A stretch of 64,000 bases of DNA from Modicisalibacter coralii (GCF_004117855.1 NZ_QWBW01000007.1:62517-126516); one strand, 5' to 3'; shown: positions 10,040 to 18,244, counted from the stretch's first letter. A program made the numbers and translations. The notes: generated by a model not told the origin, from the sequence alone.

Positions 10040-10068
10040 ATTCTAGCGGTTCGCAACGGGAGCGGAAA
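10040..10068 (-). promoter_or_regulatory. Candidate sigma-70 promoter for dnaX
   Basis: On the minus strand, TTTCCG (10063-10068) and TAGAAT (10040-10045) are separated by 17 nt. The -10 matches the consensus well and the -35 poorly. It would give a leader of about 75 nt before the dnaX ATG. It lies in the 127-nt gap between the Cas2-like gene and dnaX, so dnaX need not depend on an upstream promoter. Confidence 0.35.
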
Positions 10069-10086
10069 GGCGCCGGACACCACCGT

Positions 10087-10359
10087 TCAATGGCAGACCC
10101 GCGGCAGCCACCTGTCCAGCCAGCCGCCACACTGGGTACCCACGCCCGACCAGTCCTCGCCGACCCGACAGACGAAAAGCACATCATGGTAGTCGATCAG
10201 CGCCATCAGGCCCCGACGCAGCTCGGTGGCACTTTCCGGGGTCCTGACGAGGCATTGACCCTGCATGGCCCAGCAGTGCTCGTAAGCCGCCAGGCGCTCA
10301 TGGAATTCGTGGTATTCGCGGGACTGATAGAGATCGTAGCTCACTGAATAAATGGCCAT
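10087..10359 (-). CDS. Orphan Cas2/SinR-like small protein
   Basis: 90 aa. The opening MAIYSVSYDLYQSREYHEFHERLAAYEHCWAM resembles the first beta strand and helix of the Cas2/SinR-like ferredoxin-fold family. Those proteins typically read MAIYSVSYDL with a YxxLxxAIxxYGxWWHxxxS continuation. A later hydrophobic strand (DVLFVCRVGEDW) and a GWLDRWLP tail also fit. There are no cas1 genes or CRISPR repeats in the window, so a spacer-acquisition role is unlikely. VapD-like or SinR-like relatives are linked to RNA cleavage, but no catalytic residue can be assigned here. The gene is in the same direction as dnaX and ffs. Confidence 0.55.
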   Translation of the reverse strand: MAIYSVSYDLYQSREYHEFHERLAAYEHCWAMQGQCLVRTPESATELRRGLMALIDYHDVLFVCRVGEDWSGVGTQCGGWLDRWLPRVCH

Positions 10360-10694
10360 ACCGGGACCTGCGTACCTGTAATAACCGTTGGTTTGCTATA
10401 AGAATGCTCAGTTGCCGGACGACAACGCAGCACCCTAGCACCCCGGCGCACAGGGTCAACGCGCGGGGCGAACCGAGCCTCTGTTCACAGGGCCTGGCGC
10501 CGGCAACCCGTGGACCCCTGCACGGATGAAGGGTGCCGCCTCGGCGGTGGGGGAAATTGTCGCACCCAGGGCACGACGCAACGCCGCCAGAGGATGGCGA
10601 GCGAATCAGGGAGAGGGGGAAAAGCCAGGCACCCGGGGACTCGAACAAACGGCCCGCAGAAGAACGGGGCACGGAATCCGGGGCCTGAAATGGA
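10360..10694. other. Intergenic region between ffs and the Cas2-like gene
   Basis: No convincing coding region is present: the short open frames have shadow-like composition. The left part (10360-10440) is relatively AT-rich (taataaccgttggtttgctataag) and may hold the promoter of the 90-aa gene. The rest is GC-rich and probably contains the 3' end and terminator of 4.5S RNA. I could not fix a single clean hairpin. Confidence 0.5.
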
Positions 10695-10802
10695 GGCGGC
10701 CCCGCCAGCCACATCCCGGCACACGCAGCCACCACTACCGTTGCTCCCTTCCGGGCCTGGCGGGGTTTGCGGTTTAGCGTTGCGGGAGGACCGACGGGGC
10801 CA
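10695..10802 (-). ncRNA. ffs: 4.5S RNA of the signal recognition particle
   Basis: The minus strand contains GGCCCGGAAGGGAGCAACGG, the conserved SRP RNA apical domain (Ffh-binding loop, GGAAG tetraloop region). It is followed by the family's closing segment TGTGCCGGGATGTGGCTGG. The outer ends GTGGCCCC and GGGGCCGCC pair to close the long hairpin. The length of about 107 nt fits gammaproteobacterial ffs. Its location close to dnaX is common in the group. Exact ends are estimated from the outer stem. Confidence 0.93.
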
Positions 10803-11046
10803 CCACAGTCATCGACCAGCGTTGAAAACACGAAAAATTCGTCAGCACGGTCGAAACACTCGGGCTTCAAGGCCTTGAACACGATTGCATTCAAGCACTT
10901 GCCTCGAGCGCCGCAGCACTATAACAGCGCCGGACCGGGCCCGCAAGCCTGTAGAACATCGCTGATCGAGCGCAGGCAGCCGGCGGATTTCGTCTAGGCT
11001 GTGGGGTAAGGTGACAGACGCAACTCGACTGCAAGGAGACATTGTC

Positions 11047-12270
11047 ATGAACAAGGACCCCAACAAGGGCTACGTCGCACTGCTTGGCTGGAGCCTGAAT
11101 GCCGTCGAGGCCGCCGAGGACTTCGATCGACGCTACGTGGTGGTCGCCCCGGACTGGGCGGAGGACTACTGCAAGCAGCATGACATTCCGTATCTGTCAT
11201 GGAACTTCGAACGCCTCAACGACCGCTCCCTGGAGATCGCCGAAACGCTCCGCGACATGGGCGTCGACGTGGCGATCCCGCTGTTCGAGGAGACCGTGGA
11301 ATGGGCCGGCGCCATCAACTCGGTGCTGCTCGACAACCCCCGGCTCTACGGCCAGGCCCTGCTGCTGCGCGACAAGGCACTCATGAAGCGGCGCGCCCAG
11401 CTGGGCGGGATCCGCGTGGGCATCTTCGAGGAGGCCCACGACAAGGAGGACGTGATCCGCTTTCTCAAGCGCGTCAACCAGACCCTGCTCAAGCTCGACG
11501 GCGATCCCAACGACCCCATTCACCTCAAGGCCTTCGACAAGGCCGGCTGCCTGGGCCACCGGGTAATCCGGACCCCGGACGAAGTCGACACCATCCCCGA
11601 GGAGGAATTTCCGGTCCTCATGGAATCGCACCTCGACGGCTGGGAGTTCGCCGTGGAAGCGTGGATCCACGACGGCAAGATCGCCTTCCTCAACATCTCC
11701 GAATACGTGACGCTGGGCTACTCGGTCTTCGTCCCGGCCACGCCGGAACTCGAGAAATATCGCCCCCAGATCACCGCGCAGATCGAGAAGTTGATCAAGG
11801 CCTTCGACATCGACTTCGGGCTGATCCATCCGGAATACTTCGTCACCAGCGATGGCGAGATGTACTTCGGCGAAGTCGCCTATCGACCGCCCGGCTTCAA
11901 GGTCTTCGAGCTGCTCGAACGCGCCTACGGCTTCAACGCCTATCAGGCGACCATCATGGTCTTCGACCCCAAGACCACCGAGGACGAGGTCAAGGCCTTC
12001 TTCCCCAAGGAGGTGGTCGATGCCAAGGGCCATGCCGGCTGTTTCGGCGTCTACCCGCGCCGGCGCGTGGTGAGTCGCCTGGAAATCCCCGAGGAGACCG
12101 AGGATCACCCCTACTTCGAGTCCCACGAACTGACCGCACCGCTCGAGGAAACCGTGACCAAGCGCACGGCGTTCGGCACCCACTGGGGGCTGGTCTACTT
12201 CTTCGGTGACGACCCTCATACCATGCGCGATCTGCTCAAGCATCAGGAAGAGCTCGACTTCTATGTATAA
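11047..12270 (+). CDS. ATP-grasp domain ligase of unknown substrate
   Basis: 407 aa from the ATG at 11047, which follows AAGGAG by 8-9 nt. The N-terminal part (about 1-110) is a Rossmann-like pre-ATP-grasp domain (YVALLGWSLNAVEAAEDFDRRYVVV). The central part has ATP-grasp strands (FPVLMESHLDGWEFAVEAWIHDGKIAFLNISEYV). The metal-binding strand reads YFGEVAYRPPG with Glu276 and Arg280. The usual E-x-N-x-R motif has Ala278 in place of Asn, which is odd. Family members form amide or thioester bonds through acyl-phosphates. It is 32 nt upstream of a papain-like protein, suggesting a ligase/hydrolase pair. The substrate cannot be read from sequence. Confidence 0.85.
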   Translation: MNKDPNKGYVALLGWSLNAVEAAEDFDRRYVVVAPDWAEDYCKQHDIPYLSWNFERLNDRSLEIAETLRDMGVDVAIPLFEETVEWAGAINSVLLDNPRLYGQALLLRDKALMKRRAQLGGIRVGIFEEAHDKEDVIRFLKRVNQTLLKLDGDPNDPIHLKAFDKAGCLGHRVIRTPDEVDTIPEEEFPVLMESHLDGWEFAVEAWIHDGKIAFLNISEYVTLGYSVFVPATPELEKYRPQITAQIEKLIKAFDIDFGLIHPEYFVTSDGEMYFGEVAYRPPGFKVFELLERAYGFNAYQATIMVFDPKTTEDEVKAFFPKEVVDAKGHAGCFGVYPRRRVVSRLEIPEETEDHPYFESHELTAPLEETVTKRTAFGTHWGLVYFFGDDPHTMRDLLKHQEELDFYV

Positions 12271-12302
12271 TCGCGCCATATCCTCGGGGACAAGGAGTCC
12301 GT

Positions 12303-14327
12303 GTGACGACCCATAACGGCGACCAAGACACGGAGGCCGGCAAGCTGGACGGCTTGCTGGCCAAGCTGGACGAGGCGACCGAGTTACTGGCCAACGCCCG
12401 GGACTTCGCCAAGCCCGGCAAGGTCCGGCGGGTCTTCGACACCGCCAAGCGCGTGATGCTGCAGGACGGGGGTTGCGCCGCCATCGAGCGGCGCGCCCGG
12501 GCCCTCGAGGAAGCCGGTGTCTTCAACGGCTCCGACTGGGCCTACCCCCAGATCCTGATTCCATCGCTGACACCGCATTCCCTCAAGAGCGGTGACCCCG
12601 ACACCGTGGTGCTCGAGGCGCTCAGCGAACTGCGCCTGCTGGCGGTGGCACGCGCGGCCTACGAGCATCCGCAGATCTCGGCCGAACAGGCGCATCACTA
12701 CCTGACACAAGTGCTGGCGATCAATCTCGAGCTACTGTTCACTGCGCCCAGCGAGGCGGAACGCGAGACCCAGGGGCGGCTGGCGCTGCTGACCCGCGCC
12801 CTGTTCGCCCACCTGGCGGACACCATCGGCTACGAGCACGTCATCGACCAGTTGATCGACGAGATCTGGCGCATCCTCCAGCAGCGCCCCATCCAGGTCG
12901 ATGCCGTCAAGCGCATGATCACCCAGATCGCCGTCTGCCAGGCCAACCCCGACATCGACCTCGGCACCAGCGGCCAGGGCGCCGACCGCCTGGTCAGCAG
13001 CCTGTTCGGCCCCACCCAGGCCTGCCGCGAGGACCCCGGGCTCGAGGTCTATGCCGAACGCCTCCAGCCGATGGACGCCAACGCCCTGCAGTACGAGGCC
13101 ACCGGCTTCGCCCGGGCGATGCACGACACCGGCCTGGTCTCGGCCTATCATCCGGTGCTGCTGCGCCACCTGCTCGACCATGGCGACCACCTGCTCGCCG
13201 AGGCGCTGGGCCTGTCGGCGACCGGCCGCGACTGCCTGCTGTGCTACCGGCAACTGGTCCAGGCGCTGATCGAGGAAGGCGTGCATCCGGCCACCCCGCA
13301 GGCCGTCTATGGCCTGGCGCTGATGCTCGAGCGCGGCATCCTCTACCAGCCGCCGGTGGCGCCGGCGCTGTGGCGCCAGATCGGCCTGCCGCTGTCGGCC
13401 TGGTCGCAGGAACGCATGCGCATGGCCTACGGCGATGCCGTCTCGCCACGGGCCCGGCTGCTCGAAGGGGTGCTGTGCATGCTGGGCCTGCCGCTGGGCG
13501 TCGGCCAGGGCAACAACCCCACCTGCCAGTCGGCAAGGGCACTGTCGATGTGGGCCTACAACGACCCCGACTATCTGCTGCAGATGGTCGCCTGGGCAGC
13601 CCGTGACGACGAGATCATCATGCACTTCGAGGGCATGCCGCTGTCGTCGATGGCCAGCCTTTCCGGGGTGGCCACCAACCTGCCGATGGACCTCGACCCG
13701 GTCTCGCTGCTGGTGGTGCCGCATCTCGACCGCATCTACGCCGAGATGGGTCGGCGCTGCATCGGCCGCGAGGGCGACCCCCACCGCTGGGTCAACCCGG
13801 AGTTCCACGGCTGGTGGGCCGGGCGCGGCTTTCGTATCAACGTCGACGTCGAGACCGGTCAGCTCGATCAGCTCGAGGATTTCCTGCGCCACTTCTACGC
13901 CAGCTACCACCCCTTCTACAACGGCAATCAGCCGCTGATCCATCCGCAGCCGGCGGGCATCGCGGTCACCGACAGCGCGGCGCGGTTCATCGGCTGGCAC
14001 GCCATCACCCTGCTGCGCGTCAACCTCGACCCGCAGGACACCATGCGCGCCTACTTCTTCAACCCCAACAACGACAGCGGCCAGGACTGGGGCGACGACG
14101 TCAAGGTCAGCACCGCCGGTCACGGCGAACGCTTCGGCGAGGCCTCACTGCCCTTCGAGCAGTTCGCCTCGCGCCTCTACATCTTCCACTACGACCCGCT
14201 TGAGCGCGGTGAGCTGGCCAACGTCACCCAGCAGGAGCTCGACCGGGTGATCGGCTACATTCATCGCAGCTGGGGCGCCAACCGGGTCCCCGCTGCCGAT
14301 CTCCAGGCCCATTCCGGCCCCGCCTGA
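12303..14327 (+). CDS. Uncharacterised 674-aa protein with papain-like C-terminal motifs
   Basis: GTG start with AAGGAG 6 nt ahead. I recognise no named family. Residues 1-390 look largely helical, with no signal peptide or membrane segment, so it is probably cytoplasmic. The last 270 residues hold three separated motifs that look like a papain-fold cysteine peptidase or amidase: Cys408 in NNPTCQSARALSMW, His566 in GWHAITLLRV, and Asn587/Asn590 in YFFNPNNDSGQDWG, which recalls the papain Asn-x-x-W-G loop. Order and spacing (158 and 21 residues) fit that fold. The call is by motif only. It follows the ATP-grasp gene by 32 nt and is followed by a terminator, so the two form a two-gene operon. 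Confidence 0.7.
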   Translation: MTTHNGDQDTEAGKLDGLLAKLDEATELLANARDFAKPGKVRRVFDTAKRVMLQDGGCAAIERRARALEEAGVFNGSDWAYPQILIPSLTPHSLKSGDPDTVVLEALSELRLLAVARAAYEHPQISAEQAHHYLTQVLAINLELLFTAPSEAERETQGRLALLTRALFAHLADTIGYEHVIDQLIDEIWRILQQRPIQVDAVKRMITQIAVCQANPDIDLGTSGQGADRLVSSLFGPTQACREDPGLEVYAERLQPMDANALQYEATGFARAMHDTGLVSAYHPVLLRHLLDHGDHLLAEALGLSATGRDCLLCYRQLVQALIEEGVHPATPQAVYGLALMLERGILYQPPVAPALWRQIGLPLSAWSQERMRMAYGDAVSPRARLLEGVLCMLGLPLGVGQGNNPTCQSARALSMWAYNDPDYLLQMVAWAARDDEIIMHFEGMPLSSMASLSGVATNLPMDLDPVSLLVVPHLDRIYAEMGRRCIGREGDPHRWVNPEFHGWWAGRGFRINVDVETGQLDQLEDFLRHFYASYHPFYNGNQPLIHPQPAGIAVTDSAARFIGWHAITLLRVNLDPQDTMRAYFFNPNNDSGQDWGDDVKVSTAGHGERFGEASLPFEQFASRLYIFHYDPLERGELANVTQQELDRVIGYIHRSWGANRVPAADLQAHSGPA

Positions 14328-14386
14328 CGCCGCCGGCCAGGACGCGCCGCGGGCCGCATGTCGCGCGCCAAGAACCCACCATGCAA

Positions 14387-14416
14387 AGACCCCGCCGGGA
14401 AAACCCGGCGGGGTCT
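14387..14416 (+). terminator. Terminator hairpin between the ATP-grasp operon and tctA
   Basis: Perfect 13-bp stem (agaccccgccggg with cccggcggggtct) and an aaaa loop. The minus strand continues with a short T-containing run (TCTTTG), so it may serve the convergent tctCBA transcript as well. Confidence 0.8.
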
Positions 14417-14452
14417 GTCATTCGGCGTCGAATGACGCCATCGATTCGGCGC

Positions 14453-15967
14453 TCAGTCGGGCTGGTTGCCGGCCTTCATGCGACGCCGCAGGATCGGCCC
14501 GACGATCACCGGCAGGACCAGGCCGGCGATGGCGACCGCCCACAGGGTGATCGACAGCGGGCTGCTCCACAGGATCGTCCAGTCACCGTCGGAGATCTGC
14601 ATCGCGTGACGCAGGTTCTTCTCCATCTCCGGGCCCAGCAGCATGCCCAGGATCACCGGCACCAGCGGGATCTCCAGCTTGCGCAGGAAGTAGCCGGCCA
14701 CGCCGAAGGCCACCATGAAATACAGGTCGACAGCCGAGTGGCTGATCGAGTAGATCCCCACGAAGGCGACCATGGTCACCATCGGCAGCAGGTACATCGG
14801 CGGCACCGAGAGCAGCTTGACGAACACCCCGACCAGCGGAATGTTGAGCACCAGCAGCAGGAAGTTGCCGATCAGCAGCGCCGCGATGACACCCCACACC
14901 ACGTCGGCGTTCTGGGTGAACATCAGCGGCCCGGGCGTGATGTTGAAGGAGATCAGCATCGCCAGCAGCACCGCGGTGGTACCGCTGCCCGGCACGCCGA
15001 GGGTCAGCATGGGCACCAGCGCCCCGCTCGAGGCCCCGTTGTTGCCGGATTCCGGCGCGGCCACGCCACGCGAATCGCCTTCACCGAAGCGGTTCTTGCT
15101 GCCCAGGATCTTCTTCTCGAGGGTGTAGCTGATGAAGCTGCCCAGCGAGGCGCCGGCACCCGGCAGCACGCCGGAGACGAAACCGATCACGCCGCCGCGG
15201 AACGAGGTGGGCAGGATCTCGCGGATGTCCTTCCATTTCAGCGAGAGCTTGTTGACCTTGATCATCTCGCGACCGGCGCCGGCCTTCTCCTCGATGAACA
15301 CCAGCAACTCGGAAACCGCGAACAGACCGACGATGGCGATGATGAAATCGACGCCCTCGTAGAGCTCCAGGGTACCGAAGGTGAAGCGCTGCACGCCGGT
15401 CGACAGGTCGATGCCCACGGTGGCGATCATCAGCCCCAGCGCGGCGGCGAGGATGGTCTTGACCGGATTCTTGCCGGTAATGCCGCCCAGTGTGGCGAAG
15501 GCCAGCACGAACAGCGCGAAGTACTCGGCCGCGCCGAAGGTCAACGCGAACTTGGCCAGCAGCGGCGCCAGCAGGATCAGGCCCACGGTGGCGATCAGAC
15601 TACCGATGAACGAGGCCACCGCGGAGATCGCCAGCGCCTCGGCGGCGCGCCCCTGCTTGGCCATCGGGTAACCGTCGAGACAGGTCATCATCGCCGGCTC
15701 GTCACCGGGAATGTTGAGCAGGATGGACGAGATGCGCCCGCCGTACATCGCCCCGGCATAGACCGCGGTGAGCATGATCAACGCGGTTTCGGGACGCAGC
15801 CCCAGGGTGAACGCCAGCGGGATCAGGATCGCCACGCCGTTGGCCGGGCCGAGCCCGGGGAGTGCGCCGATCAGGGTCCCCAGGAAGGCCCCCATCAGCG
15901 CGAACATCAGGTTGTGCGGCTGCAGGGCGACGCCGAAGCCGTCCATCAAGTAATTGAGGGTATCCAT
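14453..15967 (-). CDS. tctA: Tripartite tricarboxylate transporter, large permease subunit TctA
   Basis: 504 aa, exactly the usual TctA length, from the ATG at 15967. A longer open frame upstream lies within tctB. The TctA signatures GALPGLGPANGVAILIPL and GGRISSILLNIPGDEPAMMTCLDGYPMAKQGRA are present, as are about 12 membrane segments and the second conserved GVLPGAGASLGSFISYTLE loop. With TctB and the periplasmic TctC it imports carboxylates such as citrate using an ion gradient. It overlaps the tctB stop by one base. Confidence 0.96.
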   Translation of the reverse strand: MDTLNYLMDGFGVALQPHNLMFALMGAFLGTLIGALPGLGPANGVAILIPLAFTLGLRPETALIMLTAVYAGAMYGGRISSILLNIPGDEPAMMTCLDGYPMAKQGRAAEALAISAVASFIGSLIATVGLILLAPLLAKFALTFGAAEYFALFVLAFATLGGITGKNPVKTILAAALGLMIATVGIDLSTGVQRFTFGTLELYEGVDFIIAIVGLFAVSELLVFIEEKAGAGREMIKVNKLSLKWKDIREILPTSFRGGVIGFVSGVLPGAGASLGSFISYTLEKKILGSKNRFGEGDSRGVAAPESGNNGASSGALVPMLTLGVPGSGTTAVLLAMLISFNITPGPLMFTQNADVVWGVIAALLIGNFLLLVLNIPLVGVFVKLLSVPPMYLLPMVTMVAFVGIYSISHSAVDLYFMVAFGVAGYFLRKLEIPLVPVILGMLLGPEMEKNLRHAMQISDGDWTILWSSPLSITLWAVAIAGLVLPVIVGPILRRRMKAGNQPD

Positions 15968-16422
15968 CAGTGTCCCTCCAGGAAGGCCAGCACGCCCCAG
16001 GGCAGCGGCAGCTCGAGCACGTAGTTGAATAGCGCGAAGACCGCGATGCCGCCGATCAGGCCGCTCAGATAGGCACGCAACGGCGGCGCGCCCATGCGCC
16101 AGCACAGGGTGCCGATGGCCAGCATGGTGGCCAGGACGAAGCCCACCGGTTCGAGAATCAGGGTATAGGCGATCAGCACCGCCACCGCGATCAGCATCTC
16201 CAGCGCCGTGCGTCCCTTCGGCCAGGGATTACCGGGGTCGGGCCGCACGATCAGGTAGAGACTGCAGGCCGCCAGCACCACGCTGAGAATCGTCGGGAAG
16301 GTCTTGGGTCCGACGGCCTCGGCGCCGCCGAACGGCTCGGGAAACTGCTGGGCGCCCCAGCCGTACGCGACGGCCAGGGCGAGCATCAGCAGACCGAAGA
16401 CCCGGTCGTTGAGACGCAGCAT
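15967..16422 (-). CDS. tctB: Tripartite tricarboxylate transporter, small permease subunit TctB
   Basis: 151 aa with four hydrophobic segments (near 8-22, 40-58, 72-92 and 115-135) and the typical opening LNDRVFGLLMLALAVAYGWGA and FPEPFG...GPKTFPTILS. It overlaps tctC and tctA by one base at each end (TAATG and TGATG), so the three subunits are probably made in step. Confidence 0.93.
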   Translation of the reverse strand: MLRLNDRVFGLLMLALAVAYGWGAQQFPEPFGGAEAVGPKTFPTILSVVLAACSLYLIVRPDPGNPWPKGRTALEMLIAVAVLIAYTLILEPVGFVLATMLAIGTLCWRMGAPPLRAYLSGLIGGIAVFALFNYVLELPLPWGVLAFLEGH

Positions 16423-17408
16423 TACTTGATCAGCCCGATTTCTTTGGACAGGTTCTGGATGTCCTGGATCTGGCTCTTGACGTACTGCTCGAACTGGCCT
16501 TCACCCGGATGGAACGGCATCAGCCCGTTCTTCTGCATGACGTCCTTCCACTCGTCGCTCTTGTAGAGCGTGTCGATGGCGTCGACCCAGTACTGCTTGG
16601 CGTCATCGGAGACCTTGCCCGGCATGTAGAAGCCACGCCAGTTGGCGCCGATGGAATCGATCCCCTGCTCCTTGGCGGTGGGGATGTCCGCGAACTTGCC
16701 CGGCAGACGCTCGTCGGAGAGCACCGCGAGCACGCGCAGGTCGCCGGACTCCATGAAGCCCTGGGCCTCGGAGATGTCGCCGGTGAAGGCATCGACGTGA
16801 CCGCCGACCACCTGGGTCATCGCTTCGCCGCCGTTGTTGTACGACAGGTAGGGAATCTTCGGCAGATTCTCGACGCCGGCCTTGTTGGCGGTGATCAGGA
16901 CCTTGAGGTGGTCCCAGCCGCCGTTGGCGCTGCCGCCGGCGAACTTGACCGACTTGGGATTCTTCTTCAGCGCGTCCATCAGGTCGTTGAGGTTCTGGTA
17001 CTGGGAATCCTTGGCCACGGCGATGACACCGTAGTCGGCCCCCACGGCCCCGATCCAGTTGACGTCATCGGCCGTCATGCCCGGGAACTGGCCCTGGGCG
17101 AGACGCGTGGTGGTGGCGGTGGACGCCGCAACCAGCAACTGCGGATCGTCGTCGCGCTTGCTGACGGTATGGGCATAGGCCACCCCGCCGCCGGCGCCGG
17201 CCATGTTGGTGGTCTGGACGCTGGCCGGCACCAGATCGAGATCCTCGAGCACCTTGCCCACGCTGCGGCAGGTGAAATCCCAGCCGCCGCCCGGATCGGC
17301 AGGCGCGATGCAGTCGACCTTGCCGGACGGCTGGAAGGCCATCGCCAGGCCGGCGCTGAGGGTCAGCGACGCGGCGGCGAGAAACTTGAGAGGCGTTCTC
17401 ATCGACAT
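16422..17408 (-). CDS. tctC: Tripartite tricarboxylate transporter, periplasmic binding protein TctC
   Basis: 328 aa with a signal peptide (about 1-24, ending GLAMA). The mature part begins FQPSGKVDCIAPADPGGGWDFTCRS, the Bug/TctC ligand-binding loop with its PGGGWD motif. The second loop, KFAGGSANGGWDHLK, and VGGHVDAFTGDISEA are also present. An AGGGGA-type ribosome-binding site supports the first ATG. It is the first gene of tctCBA, divergent from the iclR-tctDE operon with palindromic operators between them. The substrate is probably a di- or tricarboxylate. Confidence 0.95.
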   Translation of the reverse strand: MSMRTPLKFLAAASLTLSAGLAMAFQPSGKVDCIAPADPGGGWDFTCRSVGKVLEDLDLVPASVQTTNMAGAGGGVAYAHTVSKRDDDPQLLVAASTATTTRLAQGQFPGMTADDVNWIGAVGADYGVIAVAKDSQYQNLNDLMDALKKNPKSVKFAGGSANGGWDHLKVLITANKAGVENLPKIPYLSYNNGGEAMTQVVGGHVDAFTGDISEAQGFMESGDLRVLAVLSDERLPGKFADIPTAKEQGIDSIGANWRGFYMPGKVSDDAKQYWVDAIDTLYKSDEWKDVMQKNGLMPFHPGEGQFEQYVKSQIQDIQNLSKEIGLIK

Positions 17409-17472
17409 TGTTCTAGTCCCCTGAGAAAAGTGGATCAGGAATGAAGGCTCACTTGCAGGACGCTGTCAGCCA

Positions 17473-17506
17473 CCTTACAATTCTGTAAGGAAGAACGGCG
17501 TTCCTT
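17473..17506. promoter_or_regulatory. Two overlapping inverted repeats, candidate operator between tctC and iclR
   Basis: CCTTACA-ATTC-TGTAAGG (17473-17490) is a perfect 7+7 palindrome. It overlaps AAGGAA-N8-TTCCTT (17487-17506), which recalls the GGAA/TTCC arms of IclR-type operators. The pair sits in the 212-nt divergent region, about 65 nt upstream of the tctC ATG. Plausible ligands are the adjacent IclR-type protein and TctD. Confidence 0.6.
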
Positions 17507-17620
17507 AGGGTGGAAACTAGGCAGTTCACCATAGCGCGTCAACGCCTATCCCACGACTTGCGACCAAAGTTCAATGACGGATGTTTCAGATCACGCGATC
17601 GCACGAGGCACACTGACACC

Positions 17621-18244
17621 ATGGCACAGGACCGCGTTGAGGCGGTGGAAAGAGCGTTGACGATCCTCGAGGTCTTCGATGCCCCGCAGGAGCGTTTCAC
17701 GCTCGCCGAACTGGCCGCCGCCACCGGCTTCTACAAGAGCACCCTGCTGCGCCTGCTGGGCTCGCTGGAGCGCTTCGATTACGTGCAGCGCGACCGCGAC
17801 GGGCGCTTTCGGCTGGGCCGGTCGCCGGTGCGTCTGGCACGCCGCCACCTGCCCAACCGCCGCCTCGAGACCTGGATCCAGCCGGTGCTGGAGGGGCTGG
17901 CCGAAGCCAGCGGCGAAACCGCCGCACTGCTCGAGGCCGACGACGATCACGTCGAATGCCGGCTGGTCGCCCTGCCCGCCTGCGGTCTGCGTCACGACCT
18001 GCGCCCCGGCACGCGCTGGCGGGCGACGGCGGACGCGCCGGCCCTGGACTTCGCCGGTGGCTGCATGGTCTGCCGCCCGATCGCTGACGACGCCGACCAA
18101 CGCGCGCTGTGGCTGGCCCTGTCGGGGCCCGCGGGGCGGCTCGACCCGTCACGCGCCGCCCGGCAACTGGACGCCGCCCTGGCCGAACTGGCCCGCCGCC
18201 CGGGCGACGCGCCCCGCGCCGAACGCGCCGAGGCCGCGCCGTGA
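17621..18244 (+). CDS. IclR family transcriptional regulator, short
   Basis: 207 aa from the ATG at 17621. The frame is open upstream, but the IclR homology begins right here (RVEAVERALTILEVFD). The winged helix-turn-helix is complete (FTLAELAAATGFYKSTLLRLLGSLERFDYVQRDRDGRFRLG, residues 25-65). The effector domain is shorter than the usual total of about 250 aa and seems to lack its C-terminal ligand-pocket part. Its stop overlaps the tctD GTG start (GTGA). It probably controls tctCBA through the palindromes in the divergent gap. Confidence 0.85.
   Translation: MAQDRVEAVERALTILEVFDAPQERFTLAELAAATGFYKSTLLRLLGSLERFDYVQRDRDGRFRLGRSPVRLARRHLPNRRLETWIQPVLEGLAEASGETAALLEADDDHVECRLVALPACGLRHDLRPGTRWRATADAPALDFAGGCMVCRPIADDADQRALWLALSGPAGRLDPSRAARQLDAALAELARRPGDAPRAERAEAAP

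Noticed and set aside
10087-10359. Cas2-like protein taken as a CRISPR-Cas system
   Set aside because: No repeat-spacer array and no cas1 or effector gene is present in the window.
10600-10660. A GTTCGAGTCCCC-like stretch on the minus strand suggesting a tRNA T-arm
   Set aside because: No matching acceptor stem, anticodon arm or D-arm can be built around it; it is part of the region downstream of ffs.
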